Assembly (NCBI GenBank): GCA_017450275.1
Contig: JAFSVD010000064.1
Coordinates: forward strand, 57,444-121,443
Origin: Desulfovibrio sp.
Lineage (GTDB): Bacteria > Desulfobacterota > Desulfovibrionia > Desulfovibrionales > Desulfovibrionaceae
DNA length: 64,000 nucleotides
Direction of reading: 5' to 3'
Part shown: piece after piece, positions 57,130 through 64,000 of the stretch
How positions within the stretch are numbered: the stretch's first letter is position 1
How the letters are laid out: every line of letters starts with the position of its first letter
The notes under the pieces: model-generated
Told to the model about the DNA's origin: nothing
The model's input: the letters and a program-made list of their open reading frames with translations, nothing else
Database searches by the model: none
Translations under genes and position numbers: made by a program

Positions 57130-58524
57130 TTAGAATTGTTCGGCACAGAGCGTGTCGATTGTTTGCAGAAGGGCTTTGGTTGATTCTTGGAGAAGGGGAA
57201 GATCATGGCGGCTTTCTGCGTTGATGCGGAGCAGTGGTTCTGTGTTGGAGGCGCGGACATTAAAACGCCATGCAGGAAAATGCATGTCGAGGCCGTCGGT
57301 ATGATCGATGAAAATGGCATTCTCTTTATAGATGCGTTCAAGTTCTTCCAGAAGCTCTTGGGGATTGGCGCACTTGCGATTGATCTCTCCGCTGCAGGGG
57401 AAGGCCTGTATGCGTTTGGAGACAAGATCGTTGAGCGATGAACCCGATTCTAAAAGGAGTTTGGCAACCAAAAGAAAGGGCAGCATGCCTGAGTCGCAGT
57501 AGTTGAAATGGCGAAAATAGTGATGGGCACTCATCTCGCCGCCGTAGAGGGCGTCTTCTTTGCGCATGCGTTCTTTGATAAAGGCGTGACCCGTTTTACA
57601 AAGGACAGCCTTCCCATGGTATTGGCGCACCAGATCTTGGGTATTCCAGTAGAGCCTTGGATCATGGATAATGGTCGATTTCGGGTGCATCGAAAGCAGG
57701 GTTTGGGCTAAGAGCCCAACGATATAATAGCTCTCAATAAAGTTGCCAAAGCCATCATAGAAAAAACAGCGATCAAAATCACCATCGAAGGCAACGGCAA
57801 AATCGGCATGGGTCGCAAGAAGAGTGTTGCGTGTATTTTCGCGTCGCTCTGGAAGCAGCGGATTGGGAACACCATTGGGGAAATGGCCATCGGGTCTTGC
57901 TTCGTGGAGGATCAGTTCAAAGGGAAGATGGGGAGATAAACGGGAGAGAACGCCACCTGCGGCACCATTGCCAATAGAGGCAAGGACTTTCATCGATGGT
58001 TGCGCGTTTTTGGCGGGAAGCTTGGCTTCGGTAAGGAGCCAATCAACATAGGCTTGGGAATAGCTGGAGTTGGTAGAGGGTGGGGCATGATGCGGAGGTG
58101 GTGAGAGGGTCTTTGTTGCAAGAACGATTCGGACTGATTCTTTGATGGCAAGAAGGCCTGAATCGTTGCTGATTGGGCGTGCACCCCTTCGAACAAGTTT
58201 GAAACCGTTTTCATCAGCAGGATTGTGGCTTGCTGTGATCATGATTCCCAGATCAAAATTGGCAAAGGCGGCGGCAAAATAGATTTCTTCCGTGCCAACC
58301 AGGCCAAGGCATGTTGTTGCTATCCCCTTGCTCGCAAAAGCGGCACAAAGAGCCGCTTCAAGCGTATAGCAGGAAAGACGGACATCGTGCCCTATGACAA
58401 CATGCCTGGGCTTTTCTCTGCTTGCCAAGGCCATACCAAGCGCAAAGGCGAGATGGGAAGACAGGGGATCTGGAAAGGTTCCTCTGATATCAGAGGCTTT
58501 GAAACACGAGAGCGGATCAGACAT
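57130..58524 (-). CDS. Phosphomannomutase/phosphoglucomutase
   Basis: A 464-residue alpha-D-phosphohexomutase. The catalytic phosphoserine motif is ITASHNPADENGFK (near residues 102-115), the metal loop FDGDFDRCFFYDG and the sugar-binding GEMSAHHYF; the last domain has RASNTEPLLRINAE for phosphate binding. Start at 58524, where KASDIRGTFP follows within ten residues as usual; the longer frame overlaps pit. It is 9 bases before manC, so the pair makes GDP-mannose. AlgC-type enzymes also use glucose-6-P. Confidence 0.94.
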   Translation of the reverse strand: MSDPLSCFKASDIRGTFPDPLSSHLAFALGMALASREKPRHVVIGHDVRLSCYTLEAALCAAFASKGIATTCLGLVGTEEIYFAAAFANFDLGIMITASHNPADENGFKLVRRGARPISNDSGLLAIKESVRIVLATKTLSPPPHHAPPSTNSSYSQAYVDWLLTEAKLPAKNAQPSMKVLASIGNGAAGGVLSRLSPHLPFELILHEARPDGHFPNGVPNPLLPERRENTRNTLLATHADFAVAFDGDFDRCFFYDGFGNFIESYYIVGLLAQTLLSMHPKSTIIHDPRLYWNTQDLVRQYHGKAVLCKTGHAFIKERMRKEDALYGGEMSAHHYFRHFNYCDSGMLPFLLVAKLLLESGSSLNDLVSKRIQAFPCSGEINRKCANPQELLEELERIYKENAIFIDHTDGLDMHFPAWRFNVRASNTEPLLRINAESRHDLPLLQESTKALLQTIDTLCAEQF

Positions 58525-58552
58525 ACTGCATACTGCTGTTTGCGTTGCGTAT

Positions 58553-59557
58553 TTAGCCCATGACCGTGTGGAGCATGTGCCAGCAAAGGAAGCCAAGGCT
58601 TCCAGCGCAGGGAAGGGTTAAAATCCAGGCGATCACAAGATTTTTGGCAAGACTCCAGCGCACTGCTGAGAGTCGTTGGGTCGATCCAACACCAAAAAGC
58701 GATGACGATATGGTTTGCGAGGTGCTGATGGGTGCTCCAAAGACCGATGCGCTGGTTATGACAATACTCGCTGCGCATTCAGCCGTAAAGCCGTGAACAG
58801 GTTCCAGGCGGAAAATCCGACTTCCCATGGTTTTGACAATTTTCCAACCACCAAGGGCTGTGCCGAGAGCCATTGCTGAGGCACAGGCCAGCTTGACCCA
58901 TAGGGGAACGGTTATCGTTGTTGTGAAGCCAAAGGAAAAAAGAGCCAAGGTCACAATGCCCATTGTTTTTTGGGCATCGTTTAAGCCATGGCTCAAGGCG
59001 ACAAAGCTCGCTGAGCAGCATTGGAGTTTACGAAAGATAGTGTCGACTTTTTGTCGTCGGGTTTTGGCAAAGATCCAATAGACCATCCACATGCCCAGAA
59101 AGCCTGCCAGAAAGCCAAGCACTGGGGCAAGGAGCAGGGGAATAAGAATTTTCTGGACGATGCCATCGATATTGAGACTGCCGATACCAGAGCTTGCGAG
59201 AGCCGCGCCGATAAGTCCTCCAAGGAGGGCATGGGAGGAGGATGAGGGAATGGCGAAATACCAGGTGATGCAATTCCAGGTGATGGCCGCAAGAAGGGCA
59301 GAAAGAACAAGAATTTCCCCGTGTTCCAAGACAGAGGGGTGAACAAGCCCCCCACCCACGGTTTTCGCAACCTCAGTGCCAAGGAGGGCACCGATAAGAT
59401 TGAGCGTTGCCGCACACGTTACGGCTATTTTTGGGGAAACAACGCGGGTGGAAACAATGGTTGCTATGGCATTGGCGCTGTCATGGGCACCGTTTGTGAC
59501 ATCAAAGAGGAGAGCAACAACAACGATAAAGAATAAAAACGCAGGAATTTCACACAT
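58553..59557 (-). CDS. pit: PiT family inorganic phosphate transporter
   Basis: A 334-residue inner-membrane permease. Both PiT signatures are present: the N-terminal GAHDSANAIATIVSTR (residues about 23-38) and the C-terminal repeat LSHGLNDAQKTMGIV. About ten membrane helices can be counted, with the central hydrophilic loop KTRRQKVDTIF. It imports metal-phosphate with protons or sodium. The ATG lies within the 3' end of the upstream DUF47 gene (8-base overlap), the usual coupling of PiT with its DUF47 regulator. Confidence 0.94.
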   Translation of the reverse strand: MCEIPAFLFFIVVVALLFDVTNGAHDSANAIATIVSTRVVSPKIAVTCAATLNLIGALLGTEVAKTVGGGLVHPSVLEHGEILVLSALLAAITWNCITWYFAIPSSSSHALLGGLIGAALASSGIGSLNIDGIVQKILIPLLLAPVLGFLAGFLGMWMVYWIFAKTRRQKVDTIFRKLQCCSASFVALSHGLNDAQKTMGIVTLALFSFGFTTTITVPLWVKLACASAMALGTALGGWKIVKTMGSRIFRLEPVHGFTAECAASIVITSASVFGAPISTSQTISSSLFGVGSTQRLSAVRWSLAKNLVIAWILTLPCAGSLGFLCWHMLHTVMG

Positions 59558-60179
59558 GTTTGAGCACCGCTTCCTCTATGGTTTCAGCAAGGGTATTGAT
59601 CTGCTCCAGGGCAATATCCATGCGTTCATAGATTTGGCTCCATTTGAGGGCACGGAGGAGTTCTTTTCCTGAGAGTTCTCTGTTTTCGTCCATCAGTTCG
59701 GCCAGCCCTGTTGCCATAACCATGTCGGATTCATCACGGAGATTTCTGAACGAGTGGGTCTTGTGGCAGTCCTTACGGACAGAGAGGCCATCGAGCATGG
59801 AGGTTGTGAGAACAAGCATATCTCGAGCGAGTTTGGCTAATTGGATCACAGGAAATCGTATGCGTTGAAATTCGAAGATATAGAGCCTGGAGTCTAAGCG
59901 TTGGAGGCAGTCCATACAATTTTCTTGCTCTTGATTGATTCGAAGAATATCCTCTCGATCGATGGGTGTCAGAAAGGCTCGGGAGAGCTCTCGAAGAATT
60001 TTGGCGTGGAGGCGATCGCCATTTGCTTCCAGAATGGCAATTTCTTTATGGGCTTGATCCATGCTTGCTTCGTTTTCGAGCATTTTTACAACCCAATCGC
60101 CGATGCATCTGAGTTGCGAATTCTGTTCCTTGAGCATATCAAAAAAAGGCGGTGCTTTGGGAAGCAGGGAGGGAAACAT
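59550..60179 (-). CDS. DUF47 (PhoU-like) phosphate-transport regulator
   Basis: A 209-residue all-helical protein. DUF47 proteins share a PhoU-like three-helix bundle with Asp/Glu metal-binding motifs, seen here in EANGDRLHAKILRELSRAF and the conserved TPIDREDILRINQEQE. They are encoded with PiT transporters and modulate them. I start at 60179, where GAAGGAGTCAGC precedes the ATG; a longer open frame upstream has no ribosome site. The stop overlaps pit by 8 bases. Confidence 0.9.
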   Translation of the reverse strand: MFPSLLPKAPPFFDMLKEQNSQLRCIGDWVVKMLENEASMDQAHKEIAILEANGDRLHAKILRELSRAFLTPIDREDILRINQEQENCMDCLQRLDSRLYIFEFQRIRFPVIQLAKLARDMLVLTTSMLDGLSVRKDCHKTHSFRNLRDESDMVMATGLAELMDENRELSGKELLRALKWSQIYERMDIALEQINTLAETIEEAVLKHV

Positions 60180-60485
60180 GCTGACTCCTTCGATAAGAGG
60201 TGACAAAGAGGGGATAATCCCAAATAGCCTCTTTGGCATGAACCAACGGAGTGGTTGTTTTGCCGGAAGTTGGATTGGTCTTCGAGGGTGGATCATTGCG
60301 TATTGGATGAAATTGCTATCATAGATCGGAGGGCATGTATAGGCAGGGAAGAGGCACGGAGAGAGATGAGGGGAAATTGTTTTTGCCGTATTGCGCATTG
60401 TACGAGAATCTTGTCTGTAAAAAGATTCTTTTTGAAATAAAGATATAGAATAAAGTCGTTCAAAAAACGCGAATGTGGGTGTTGC
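60180..60485. other. Divergent intergenic region between DUF47 and the GGDEF/TPR gene
   Basis: No gene. An AT-rich stretch GAAATAAAGATATAGAATAA near 60430-60450 includes a TATAGAAT that could be a -10 box for the plus-strand gene. The minus-strand promoter cannot be placed. Confidence 0.4.
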
Positions 60486-62792
60486 TTGGATACTCTACTT
60501 TTGAAAAGCGAGCATATTCTGGAAGGACAGGCAGAGCTTTGTGCTGCTTTAGCCAAATTTTGTCATTTTGAAAGCCATACTTTATATTTTCCAACATCTC
60601 TTGAAAGAGTTGAACCGCAATTTTTGGCGAATGAGCGAAAAGTGATTTTGCCTCTTGTGTGGCAAAAGACTCTTCTTGGGGTGCTGGTTTTGCAAAAAGT
60701 GTGGAGTAAAGAGGCTCGTAGTCTTTTGTCGGTGTTTCCAGCAATTATTGCTCAGATCTTGCACTCAATGGCTCTCGCTCGTGCGCTCAGTCGGGATCCC
60801 TTAACAGATCTCTTGCGAGAATCCGCGCTCTATGACCGTATGGAAGAAGAAGTTGCCATTGTGAAGGATCCGGCAATGGGGGCAAAGGATCTCTCAGAGA
60901 TTCCCAGTTATCGCCTGTGTATGGGGATGATTGTCCTTCGTCTTTGCAATGGGGACGAACTCGCATTGCGTTGTGGCTATGGTTTTGTCGATGGTATTCT
61001 TGTTGCCTGCGCAAAGGCATTGCTTCAGCATATTCCCTCCAATATGCTCTGTACAAGAGCCGGAAAGCATGAATTTGGCATCCTTTTTCATGCAACAGGG
61101 AGAGAAAAGTGCAGGGTATGGGCTGAGGATTTGTTACGAGTTCTTCAATCATTGAATTTCACCAATCCCCTGACCAAGCAAAATGTTCATGCCATTTTTG
61201 CCTCGGCGTTTGCCTACTATCCGCAGGATATGCGGGGATCAGACTTGCAGTTGCCAATGTATGAACAATCCCGCATGCTTCGCAAGCGTGTTGATTTGGC
61301 TTGCGGAGTGGCTTCTCCTGGGCATTGCCTCGGATATTTTGAGATGCTTTCCTACGGTGGGCGGATTATTGAAGGATTACCCCTGGGGCGTTTTCGTATC
61401 AATCTTGGAAGACAGATGGGCGTGAGGGTTGGTGATCGTTTTGCCGTCTTTGGCATGGGGAGCCGACATGCGTATAAAGGCGATATTCAGATAGTCCAAG
61501 CGAGAAAAAAAGATGCTATTGGTGAAATAAAATTCCAGGAGTCAGCCGGGGTATTGCCTGAAGCAGGAGATAGGCTTGAGTATGCAAAAGATGTGAAAGA
61601 TATTGACATCCCAGAAGATACGGCAATAGAGATACAAAGTGCAACTGCCTTTTACCAAGAATTTACAAACCATATCACTAATATTGATGTTTTTGCTCTG
61701 TGCATGGTTAATATTGATAATAGTGAAAAACAATCTTTGGATAATAGTATTCGTACAGTATTAAAAATTTGGCAAGATATTTTTGAAAATGATTTAGAGC
61801 AAGAGGTTGATGTTAATAAAAAACCCATGCTTGGTCTGCATGGGGCAAATATCCTGGTCATTTTCCATCCAAAAGTGACGCAAGAGCAACTCTTTGATCG
61901 ATATGTTGATCTTTGGAAAAGGGCAAAAGAGGCTGGCATACCCTGTGCCTGTGGTTTGGCAGGATATCCACTGCTTTCACTGTATCGAAATGAGATCGTT
62001 GATTGTACAATGAAAACTTTGGAGTATGCCAAACTTTTAGAAGATCCCAAGGTAGGTATTTGCAATTCTTTGACCTTTACGATCAGTGCTGATAAGTTGA
62101 TGAGCCTAGGGGATTATTTTGGAGCACAAGAAGAATACAAACGCGCTATAAATTTGGATGAGAACAATGATCTGGCATGGAATTCCATGGGCGTTTGTAT
62201 GGCAGCGATGGGGAGAAAAGATGATGCAAGGAGACATTTTCATGAGGCTTTGACCCACATCAATGACAAAGAGCGAAAGGCACAGATATTATATAACTTG
62301 GGCAATGTCTCTCAGGAGATGCACGATCTTCCCTCAGCTATAGCCTATTTTAAAGAATGCAGTGAAAATGACCCCAATCATTTGTATGCGAGAATTCGGA
62401 TTGGCCAAATCTATGAAGCAGATGGGAAAACAGAAGAAGCAAAAAAAGTGTATGAAGATGGTGTTCGGATAGAGCTTGCCCAGCATCCTAAATCAACATT
62501 GGCAATTCGCCATTTAGCCGTTGTAACCGCAAAGGAAAAACATGACGATGAGGCACGAGCTCTTCTTCAAGAAGCGCTACAACGGAATCCAGAGGACGCA
62601 GCGGCAATGCTTCTGCTTGCGAGAATGTATTTAGAGAGCGGAGAAAATCCATCTATTGTAGAGATGTTGGCGAGAAAGAGTATACGTTTAAAGGATTCTC
62701 CGGATGGATGGAAGATTTTGGGGAGGGCTTTACGATTGATGGGAAGGGATGATGAAGCGTATCAAGCTGAGGCTCAGACAATGGGTAAGTAA
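60486..62792 (+). CDS. Large regulator: GAF-like, degenerate GGDEF, second cyclase-like domain and TPR repeats
   Basis: A 768-residue cytosolic protein. Residues 1-95 look GAF-like. Residues about 100-260 follow the GGDEF diguanylate cyclase fold (ARALSRDPLTDLLRESAL), but the catalytic GGDEF is AGKHEF and the I-site is not evident, so it is probably catalytically dead. Residues about 300-365 form a beta-barrel (LGRQMGVRVGDRFAVFGMGS), followed by a second cyclase-like helix/sheet domain (about 375-530). From about 540 on there are six or more TPR repeats (MSLGDYFGAQEEYKRAINLD, WNSMGVCMAAMGRKDDARRHF). TTG start; weak ribosome site GTGGGTG. Likely a signal-output scaffold. Confidence 0.78.
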   Translation: MDTLLLKSEHILEGQAELCAALAKFCHFESHTLYFPTSLERVEPQFLANERKVILPLVWQKTLLGVLVLQKVWSKEARSLLSVFPAIIAQILHSMALARALSRDPLTDLLRESALYDRMEEEVAIVKDPAMGAKDLSEIPSYRLCMGMIVLRLCNGDELALRCGYGFVDGILVACAKALLQHIPSNMLCTRAGKHEFGILFHATGREKCRVWAEDLLRVLQSLNFTNPLTKQNVHAIFASAFAYYPQDMRGSDLQLPMYEQSRMLRKRVDLACGVASPGHCLGYFEMLSYGGRIIEGLPLGRFRINLGRQMGVRVGDRFAVFGMGSRHAYKGDIQIVQARKKDAIGEIKFQESAGVLPEAGDRLEYAKDVKDIDIPEDTAIEIQSATAFYQEFTNHITNIDVFALCMVNIDNSEKQSLDNSIRTVLKIWQDIFENDLEQEVDVNKKPMLGLHGANILVIFHPKVTQEQLFDRYVDLWKRAKEAGIPCACGLAGYPLLSLYRNEIVDCTMKTLEYAKLLEDPKVGICNSLTFTISADKLMSLGDYFGAQEEYKRAINLDENNDLAWNSMGVCMAAMGRKDDARRHFHEALTHINDKERKAQILYNLGNVSQEMHDLPSAIAYFKECSENDPNHLYARIRIGQIYEADGKTEEAKKVYEDGVRIELAQHPKSTLAIRHLAVVTAKEKHDDEARALLQEALQRNPEDAAAMLLLARMYLESGENPSIVEMLARKSIRLKDSPDGWKILGRALRLMGRDDEAYQAEAQTMGK

Positions 62793-62982
62793 ACTACCGC
62801 ACCCCGTAAAGGAGTGTTGCTTCCAGTAAACAGTTTACCAGATTCAGTACTTCGAATGATGTAGTATTACAATTCCAGACAATATGAGTGGTTCCGGACA
62901 GTCCCACTTGTGGCTGAAAATGGCTATCCGCGGGCATAAAGACATTTTTAGAGGCAGATTTCGCAAAGGCAACAGAATGCAT
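62793..62982 (-). mobile_element. tnpB: tnpB 3'-end and right-end fossil (IS200/IS605 family)
   Basis: On the minus strand a 62-codon frame reads VGLSGTTHIVWNCNTTSFEV and then NLVNCLLEATLLYGVR before a stop, resembling the TnpB C-terminal tail (GTTxI..CG...KQEAT). It is followed by GGAAGCAACACTCC-TTTAC-GGGGTGCGGTAGTTTAC, in the style of the tnpB right end GAAGC...stem...GGTAGTTTAC. The rest of tnpB and any tnpA are absent. It lies immediately after the GGDEF/TPR gene on the opposite strand. Matched from memory of the family, so moderately confident. Confidence 0.5.
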
Positions 62983-63017
62983 CTAGCGCGGATTAGCCAT
63001 TATAAATTTCTCGATTC

Positions 63018-63608
63018 TTATTTAGCTGCATCGGCTCGCATCTGCATACATGTTTCAGCAAGGCGCAATAAGCTGGGTTCTTGGGGATGTCGCTTCAATC
63101 CTTCGCGAATGTACCCAAGTGCCCGACCATATTCCTTATAATCCATATAGATATGGGCAATAACAAGGAACAGAGAATACTCATCTCGATAGTTTTTAAT
63201 GGCTTCTGCGAACGATCTATCGGCATCGGTTCCCTGACCTTTTGAAAGGTAGTTTTTTGCATCGCGCAAAGCCATGTCTATACGAAGTTTTCTTTCTGCT
63301 GTTTCTTCGAAAGTTTCGGTATTTTTCTTGCCAACTACATTTTGATAGACCTGGATGAGGATGGCGAGAATTTCACGCTCTCCTCCGGGTTTATAGATGA
63401 TCGGATTGGGATGAAACTGCTTGAACGTGGGATCCGATGTAAGGCTGTTGAGTGCCTCTCGAAATTCTGTGCGAAAATCTTGCGGTACCCTTTGTCCACC
63501 AAGCTCTTTGATGCAGCCAGCAAGAAGAATGAGCGCATTGATAAAGTCTCTTCGTTGACAGCTGGTTTTGACGCGTCCTATATCTTCTCGAATTTTTCTG
63601 GCGTTCAT
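63018..63608 (-). CDS. Helical-repeat (TPR-like) protein of unknown function
   Basis: A 196-residue cytosolic protein. The N-terminal half is helical without a known motif (INALILLAGCIKELGGQRVP, KPGGEREILAILIQVYQNVV). The C-terminal part, NYLSKGQGTDADRSFAEAIK through HIYMDYKEYGRALGYIREGLKRHP, resembles two TPR hairpins with the DY and G-A spacing. Its ribosome site is GAGGGGTAGCA before the ATG at 63608. I do not recognise the family; the similarity to the TPR proteins at 13.1 and 60.5 kb is only by repeat type. Confidence 0.7.
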   Translation of the reverse strand: MNARKIREDIGRVKTSCQRRDFINALILLAGCIKELGGQRVPQDFRTEFREALNSLTSDPTFKQFHPNPIIYKPGGEREILAILIQVYQNVVGKKNTETFEETAERKLRIDMALRDAKNYLSKGQGTDADRSFAEAIKNYRDEYSLFLVIAHIYMDYKEYGRALGYIREGLKRHPQEPSLLRLAETCMQMRADAAK

Positions 63609-63783
63609 TGCTACCCCTCACAGTTTTACAGGAATATTGGTCAAAGTATGGCTTTTTTTGGCAATCTTGGCAAGTCCACCGTTGCTTGTCCACAGGATTG
63701 ACGCAGATACAGCTATCTGGCTTCGATTCCTCGTTTTCAAATGGTATATCCACGACGGAAAAGATCTTCCACTTTTCTTCCAC
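63609..63783 (-). CDS. Possible small Cys-rich (zinc-ribbon-like) open frame
   Basis: From a GTG at 63783 the frame reads VEEKWKIFSVVDIPFENEES then KPDSCICVNPVDKQRWTCQ, DCQKKPYFDQYSCKTVRG, with Cys spacing CxC...CxxC...C that could bind zinc or a cluster. The frame then runs on into the helical-repeat gene out of register with no natural stop, so the true 3' end is unclear, perhaps because of a frameshift. No ribosome site is evident. Treat as a candidate only. Confidence 0.3.
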
Positions 63784-63879
63784 CCACTCAAGCTTTGGCT
63801 TCAGAGATTCCCTTAGCCCTACCCCTTACCAAATAAAACAAAGCTGGACACTGCTTCTTATTTTTGCTACCTTATAGGG

Positions 63880-64000
63880 ATGGAAAACTTCAAAAGAAAT
63901 CTCGTCAAGGAAACCCTTTCAGCACCTTCTATGCTGGAAAAGGTTCGGCTATGGTTGAAAGAGAATGTGGGCAAGTCCATTCTCTCCTTTGCTAAAGGTG
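63880..64000 (+). CDS. Start of a gene running off the window (unknown)
   Basis: An ATG at 63880 opens a frame MENFKRNLVKETLSAPSMLE continuing for 40 residues to the end of the window without a stop. The upstream sequence CTTATAGGG is a modest ribosome site. The visible N-terminus is basic and helical (LEKVRLWLKENVGKSILSFA) and shows no recognisable family. Confidence 0.45.
   Translation, partial: MENFKRNLVKETLSAPSMLEKVRLWLKENVGKSILSFAKG

Noticed and set aside
1-64000. CRISPR arrays and rRNA genes
   Set aside because: No evenly spaced direct repeats and no rRNA-like stretches were seen anywhere in the window.

Overview
The window comes from a sulfate-reducing delta-proteobacterium of the Desulfovibrio type (order Desulfovibrionales). 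The clearest evidence is the complete dissimilatory block aprBA (adenylylsulfate reductase) followed by qmoABC and the Desulfovibrio-typical fourth gene qmoD (27.3-35.5 kb). Flagellar genes, MlaA, LPS/sugar-nucleotide genes and an N-terminally lipidated FlgH fit a motile Gram-negative cell. Identifications were made by reading motifs in the sequence; no database search was run.

Layout. 0-1.5 kb: the end of mlaA and a lone oligopeptide ABC ATPase. 1.6-5.2 kb: flgF-flgG-flgA-flgH behind a -24/-12 (sigma54) promoter; flgI does not follow. 5.5-7.0 kb: a second sigma54 unit with a YbjQ-like protein and an unknown 315-residue protein. 7.0-11.7 kb (minus): a six-gene operon with an HpcH/HpaI aldolase, an NAD-dependent epimerase, a KdsB-like cytidylyltransferase, a hexapeptide acetyltransferase, a HAD phosphatase and a membrane-anchored unknown, which looks like a route to a CMP-activated 3-deoxy-ulosonic acid. 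11.9 kb: tRNA-Ser(CGA). 12-14.5 kb: two small genes near sigma54-like promoters, then cmk. 14.5-25 kb: hisC, a Usp protein, secA, an HdeA-like periplasmic protein, aroQ, aroE, flgE (own sigma54 promoter), an aminotransferase and a PEBP-like lipoprotein. 25.2-26.9 kb: a chorismate-mutase-like/EPSP-synthase-like fusion whose EPSP synthase active-site motifs appear to be lost. 27.3-35.5 kb: aprBA-qmoABCD, with a Rex-type palindrome upstream. 35.6-45.6 kb (minus): GT2 glycosyltransferase, speA, argC, DUF1844, class V aminotransferase, RlmI-like methyltransferase, membrane-anchored unknown, nadB. 45.8-47.1 kb: an element with 26-bp terminal inverted repeats and an AT-rich foreign-looking gene, separating nadB from nadA-nadC (47.1-49.1 kb). 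49.5-52.1 kb: mgtE, a PaaI-type thioesterase and tpx. 52.1-60.2 kb (minus): an iscB fossil, Tim44-like and DUF4198 proteins, a flavin reductase, a metallo-hydrolase, manC, phosphomannomutase, pit and DUF47. 60.5-64 kb: a large degenerate GGDEF/TPR protein, a tnpB fossil, a helical-repeat protein and a gene running off the end.

How it fits together. APS reductase takes electrons from the quinone pool through QmoABC for sulfate respiration. Chemotactic swimming genes are split into several sigma54-controlled units. The aldolase/cytidylyltransferase operon and manC/phosphomannomutase supply surface-sugar precursors. aroQ, aroE and the odd AroA-like protein belong to shikimate metabolism. nadB, nadA and nadC make NAD from aspartate. 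The 45-63 kb stretch carries several worn mobile-element remnants, including fragments of the IS200/IS605 family whose IscB and TnpB proteins are RNA-guided nucleases.
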